This document shows, piece by piece, positions 60,629 through 64,000 of a stretch of DNA of 64,000 nucleotides. Under the pieces are notes generated by a model. That model saw only the letters and a program-made list of their open reading frames with translations, ran no database searches and was not told the DNA's origin. Within the stretch, counting starts at the first letter, position 1, and the number at the start of each line of letters is the position of its first letter. The DNA is taken from the NCBI GenBank assembly GCA_000153745.1, contig DS022282.1:1510066-1574065 (forward strand). Reading direction: 5' to 3'. The DNA is from Rhodobacterales bacterium HTCC2255. GTDB taxonomy: Bacteria; Pseudomonadota; Alphaproteobacteria; Rhodobacterales; Rhodobacteraceae. The position numbers and the translations under genes were made by a program.

Positions 60629-63427
60629 GTGACATTTGGTAAAGGTCATCATCTTCATTTAATTGACGGCTCAGGATTTATTTTTCGGGCGTATCATGCT
60701 TTACCGCCTCTTACACGTAAATCTGATGGCCTGCCTGTTGGTGCAGTAAGTGGATTTTGTAATATGCTCTTCAAAATTATTGAGGACCAAAAAGGATCTG
60801 ATGCACCTACTCATTTAGTGGTTGTTTTTGACGCAAAAGGTAAAACATTCAGATCTGATATTTATCCTGAATACAAAATGAATAGGCCACCTGCACCAGA
60901 GGATTTAATTCCCCAATTCCCACTAACTCGAGACGCGACGAGAGCTTTTGGATTAGCTTGCATTGAGCAAGAAGGTTTTGAAGCAGATGATATTATGGCA
61001 ACTTTAGCAGTCCAAGCTCGTGAGGCTGGTGGCCAAGTCACTATTGTTTCTTCGGATAAAGATTTAATGCAACTTGTTGGAAATGGTGTTGAAATGTACG
61101 ATGCCATGAAAAATAAACGAATTGGTCCTGAGCAAGTAGAAGAAAAATTTGGAGTTGCTCCTAACCGTGTCATTGATGTGCAATCACTTGCGGGTGATAG
61201 TGTGGACAATGTACCTGGGGCACCAGGTATTGGTGTGAAAACCGCAGCACTTTTAATTAATGAATATGGTGATCTTGATAGTCTTTTAGAGCGTGCCTCT
61301 GAAATTAAACAGCCAAAACGAAGAGAAACATTAATCGAAAATGCGGATCAAATTCGTACAAGTCGTGACCTTGTTACATTAAAAACAGATATGGAAATGG
61401 ATTGTGATTTTGATGATTTTCAAGTGCAAGCCCCTGATCCTGAAGTTGTATTGAAATTTCTTGCTGAAATGGAATTTAGAACTATGTCTGCTCGCATAGC
61501 AAATAAGCTTGGTGTTAGTGCTCCAGAAATTTCTTCAGACAGAATTAATAATGAAGATCAGATAACAGAAGCAGAGTCTATTTCTATCAATACAGAAAAA
61601 TATGAACTTATTGATAATATTAATGACTTAAATCGCTGGGTAACAAAAATATACCAGCGTGGTTATGTTGCTGTTGATACAGAGACTACTGGATTAAATG
61701 ACATGATTGTTGATTTAGTTGGAATATGTCTGTCAGTAGAAATTGGAGAAGCTTGTTACATTCCTGTTGGCCATACTAATGGTGAGAATGACTTGTTTGG
61801 AGGTGCGTCTCTTTGTAATGGCCAAATAAACCTCGATGAAGCATTAGAAATTTTACGGCCTGTTTTGCAAGACCCCTCAATTATAAAAATTGGTCAAAAT
61901 GTTAAATATGACACAAAAATATTTGCAAGATATGATGTTAATTTAGCTCCAGTAGATGACACTATGCTGCTCTCCTACGCAATAAATGGGGGCAAACATA
62001 ATCATGGTATGGATTATCTTTCAGAAAGATACTTAAATCATAAGCCTATAAGTATAAAAACTTTATTAGGATCTGGAAAATCTGCTATTACTTTTGATAA
62101 AGTATCAATTAATGATGCGGTAAATTATGCTGCTGAAGATGCTGATATTACGCTCCGACTTTGGAAGCTATTTAAGCCAATGTTGCATGAGAGCAGTGTG
62201 ACTAAAATTTACGAAACATTGGAAAGACCTCTTATACCTGTATTGGCTAAAATGGAAATGAATGGCATTAAGGTCGACCGAAATACATTAAGCCGAATGT
62301 CTAATAATTTTGCACAATCAATGTCTGGACTTGAAGCAGAAATCTATAATTTAGCAGGCCAAACTTTTAACGTTGGATCACCAAAACAATTAGGTGAAAT
62401 ACTATTTGATAAATTAGAATTGCCGGGCGGGAAAAAAGGTAAAACAGGTGCGTATGGTACAGGTGTGGATGTATTAGAGGATTTGGCATCAGAGGGCCAC
62501 GAGCTGCCTGTTAAAGTGCTTGATTGGCGTCAAATGTCCAAATTAAAGAGTACTTATACAGATGCCTTGCAAGGTCATATTAATCCAAATACTGGGCGAG
62601 TACATACATCATATGTAATATCGGGTGCATCAACTGGGCGCTTATCATCCACTGACCCAAATTTACAAAATATCCCAATTCGATCAGAAGCAGGGCGAAA
62701 GATCCGAGAAGCCTTTATTGCTGAAGAAGGCAATGTTTTGTTATCTCTTGATTATAGTCAAATTGAACTTCGTATTTTGGCACACATCGCAAAAATTGAT
62801 ACTCTTAAGCAAGCGTTTCATGAAGGCCAAGATATTCATGCACTTACAGCATCACAAATGTTTAATGTTCCATTGGAGAATATGGATCCAATGGTTAGGC
62901 GCCAAGCAAAGGCAATAAACTTTGGTGTTATTTATGGTATAAGTGGGTTTGGACTTGCTAGAAATCTGCGTATACCTAGAAAAGAAGCGCAATCGTTTAT
63001 TGATACGTATTTTGAAAGATTCCCAGGGATTAGAACTTATATGGATGAAACGGTTAGTTTTGCCAAAGAAAATGGATATGTTGAAACCTTATTCGGTAGA
63101 AAAATTCATACCAGTGAAATCAATGCGAAAGGACCACAAGCGGGTTTTGCAAAGCGAGCTGCTATAAATGCACCAATTCAAGGAACAGCAGCAGATGTTA
63201 TTCGGCGTGCGATGGTGCAAATGCCGAATGCTATTTCGCATTTGCCAGCTAAAATGTTGCTTCAGGTGCACGATGAATTAATATTTGAAGTAAACAAAGA
63301 TGCTCTAAATGAAACTACAGAAGTCGTAAGAAATATAATGGAAAAAGCAAGTGAGCCAGTTGTTAAACTTGATGTACCATTAGTTGTTGATGCTGGTTTC
63401 GGTAATAATTGGGCAGATGCGCATTAA
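60629..63427 (+). CDS. polA: DNA polymerase I
   Basis: PolA repairs gaps and removes RNA primers. The 932-residue protein has all three domains. The 5'-3' exonuclease covers about 1-290 (HLIDGSGFIFRAYHALPPLTR, SSDKDLMQLV, GDSVDNVPGAPGIGVKTA). The 3'-5' exonuclease covers about 320-510 with DEDD residues in AVDTETTG, GQNVKYDTKI and YAAEDADITL, so proofreading is probably active. The polymerase has motif A LLSLDYSQIELRILAHI, motif B RRQAKAINFGVIYGIS and motif C LLQVHDELIFEV. The start is GTG, with AAAGGTG upstream. Confidence 0.97.
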   Translation: MTFGKGHHLHLIDGSGFIFRAYHALPPLTRKSDGLPVGAVSGFCNMLFKIIEDQKGSDAPTHLVVVFDAKGKTFRSDIYPEYKMNRPPAPEDLIPQFPLTRDATRAFGLACIEQEGFEADDIMATLAVQAREAGGQVTIVSSDKDLMQLVGNGVEMYDAMKNKRIGPEQVEEKFGVAPNRVIDVQSLAGDSVDNVPGAPGIGVKTAALLINEYGDLDSLLERASEIKQPKRRETLIENADQIRTSRDLVTLKTDMEMDCDFDDFQVQAPDPEVVLKFLAEMEFRTMSARIANKLGVSAPEISSDRINNEDQITEAESISINTEKYELIDNINDLNRWVTKIYQRGYVAVDTETTGLNDMIVDLVGICLSVEIGEACYIPVGHTNGENDLFGGASLCNGQINLDEALEILRPVLQDPSIIKIGQNVKYDTKIFARYDVNLAPVDDTMLLSYAINGGKHNHGMDYLSERYLNHKPISIKTLLGSGKSAITFDKVSINDAVNYAAEDADITLRLWKLFKPMLHESSVTKIYETLERPLIPVLAKMEMNGIKVDRNTLSRMSNNFAQSMSGLEAEIYNLAGQTFNVGSPKQLGEILFDKLELPGGKKGKTGAYGTGVDVLEDLASEGHELPVKVLDWRQMSKLKSTYTDALQGHINPNTGRVHTSYVISGASTGRLSSTDPNLQNIPIRSEAGRKIREAFIAEEGNVLLSLDYSQIELRILAHIAKIDTLKQAFHEGQDIHALTASQMFNVPLENMDPMVRRQAKAINFGVIYGISGFGLARNLRIPRKEAQSFIDTYFERFPGIRTYMDETVSFAKENGYVETLFGRKIHTSEINAKGPQAGFAKRAAINAPIQGTAADVIRRAMVQMPNAISHLPAKMLLQVHDELIFEVNKDALNETTEVVRNIMEKASEPVVKLDVPLVVDAGFGNNWADAH

Positions 63428-63481
63428 TTAGATAAAATTTAATTCTTGAACGATAATTTTTTTTATTTAGCATGATTGTTA

Positions 63482-63504
63482 ACTCATATCTTTCTGACAT
63501 GAGT
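63482..63504. repeat. Inverted repeat between polA and the cupin gene
   Basis: ACTCAT (63482-63487) and ATGAGT (63499-63504) flank an 11-nt spacer. It lies 55 bp after polA and 89 bp before the cupin gene with no T run. An operator for the cupin gene is possible; chance is also plausible for a 6-bp repeat. Confidence 0.3.
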
Positions 63505-63592
63505 GAAAATATTATTGAGATCGCTTTGTTGAAAAGCCTTATTTGAGAAAAAGCTTATATATTTAGTACCTCAATTCATTAAGGAGAAAAGA

Positions 63593-63964
63593 ATGTCGAA
63601 TTTATATTCAAAGAATTTTGATGATGCTGATGAAGTGAAAACACCTCCAAAAGCAAGAGTAGATATTGTAAAATTAGGAAATATTAATGCATCAAAATTA
63701 GTTCTTCAACCAGGCTGGGTATGGTCAGAGTGTATCAAGCCAACAGTTGGGGGACACAGTTGCCAGGCAGGCCATGTTGGTGTTGTTATTTCAGGCCGTC
63801 TAGGTTGCTCACATGATGATGGTTCAAAAATTGAAGTTGGGCCTGGGGATGCTTACTATTTTGCCCCTGGGCATGATGGTTGGGTCGTTGGTGACGAACC
63901 ATGTGTAATGTATGAAATTGTTGAGGCCGGTAAAGATTTTGGCCCATGGACAAAGGCTAATTAG
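63593..63964 (+). CDS. Cupin-domain protein
   Basis: A 123-residue single-cupin protein. Cupin motif 1 resembles GGHSCQAGHVGVVISGRLG and motif 2 GPGDAYYFAPGHDGWVVGDEP, with histidines that could bind a metal. Function cannot be given; relatives include small-molecule isomerases, dioxygenases and sensor domains. AAGGAGA lies just before the ATG. It appears to be a single-gene unit at the right edge of the window. Confidence 0.82.
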   Translation: MSNLYSKNFDDADEVKTPPKARVDIVKLGNINASKLVLQPGWVWSECIKPTVGGHSCQAGHVGVVISGRLGCSHDDGSKIEVGPGDAYYFAPGHDGWVVGDEPCVMYEIVEAGKDFGPWTKAN

Positions 63965-64000
63965 TTTCTTTTATCAATATCTGGGATGCAAATTATCTCA

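Noticed and set aside
61600-62200. Loss of proofreading in DNA polymerase I
   Set aside because: Many bacterial PolA proteins lose the exonuclease residues, but here DTET, YDTK and YxxxD positions are all present.
1-64000. CRISPR arrays, insertion sequences, prophage or defence islands
   Set aside because: No repeat-spacer array, transposase, integrase, phage structural gene or recognised defence gene was found; neighbouring genes are coherent metabolic and housekeeping operons throughout.

Overview
The window reads as chromosomal DNA of an AT-rich alphaproteobacterium, probably a free-living marine heterotroph. Support comes from the F0 ATPase cluster atpI-B-E-F'-F standing without F1 genes, a petABC bc1 operon, a fused malic enzyme/phosphotransacetylase, alphaproteobacterial small families (DUF1244, DUF6732, DUF1636) and an organic-solute catabolic repertoire: tripartite tricarboxylate (TTT) transporter, choline-O-sulfate, urate and D-amino acids. 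I cannot place the order from sequence alone. No phage, transposon, integrase, CRISPR array or toxin-antitoxin pair is visible. Coding density is high and many genes overlap by 4 nt.

Layout. 1-8 kb: end of a transaldolase gene, allE, a TTT transporter (tctCAB) with a divergent LysR gene, an FAD 2-hydroxyacid dehydrogenase and an IclR gene. 8-15 kb: maeB, then urate catabolism (allA, a puuE-uraD fusion, uraH, puuD) with a LysR gene. 15-20 kb: betC-betB-betA for choline-O-sulfate to glycine betaine, then tRNA-Lys. 20-32 kb: housekeeping (dapF-mtaB-GST, trmL, petABC, aroC, a DMT permease, HU) and a TPP-riboswitch-controlled thiBPQ operon. 32-42.5 kb: two opposed cobalamin blocks, cobD-cobC-DUF1636 on the minus strand and DUF6732-cbiX-cobH-cobL-cobI-(cbiG/cobJ)-cobM on the plus strand behind a structured leader. 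42.5-45.5 kb: dgcN-dgcA-dat, a likely D-amino-acid funnel. 45.5-64 kb: pyk, rpmI-rplT, pheST, F0 ATPase, regulators, an OmpA-like lipoprotein, ogt/nth repair genes, a PfkB kinase, HIT, a zinc-finger protein, polA and a cupin.

How the genes work together. PuuD, UraH, UraD, PuuE, AllE and AllA give every step from urate to glyoxylate plus urea except allantoate amidohydrolase (AllC), which is not in the window. BetC, BetB and BetA convert choline-O-sulfate to glycine betaine. Dat can pool D-amino groups as D-glutamate, which DgcN and DgcA would acetylate and racemise towards N-acetyl-L-glutamate. The cobalamin genes cover the middle ring-contraction and methylation steps plus the lower side arm.

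Most unusual observations: the D-amino-acid trio with two mutually exclusive inverted repeats upstream; the cobalamin leader, which is structured but lacks the usual B12-riboswitch core; the CbiG/CobJ fusion beside a CbiX with a very His-rich tail; a hexanucleotide-repeat poly-alanine membrane segment; a small membrane-protein gene inside pheST; a hairpin between atpE and atpF'; and a terminator whose stem includes the CCA end of tRNA-Lys. I see no clearly new defence or mobile system.
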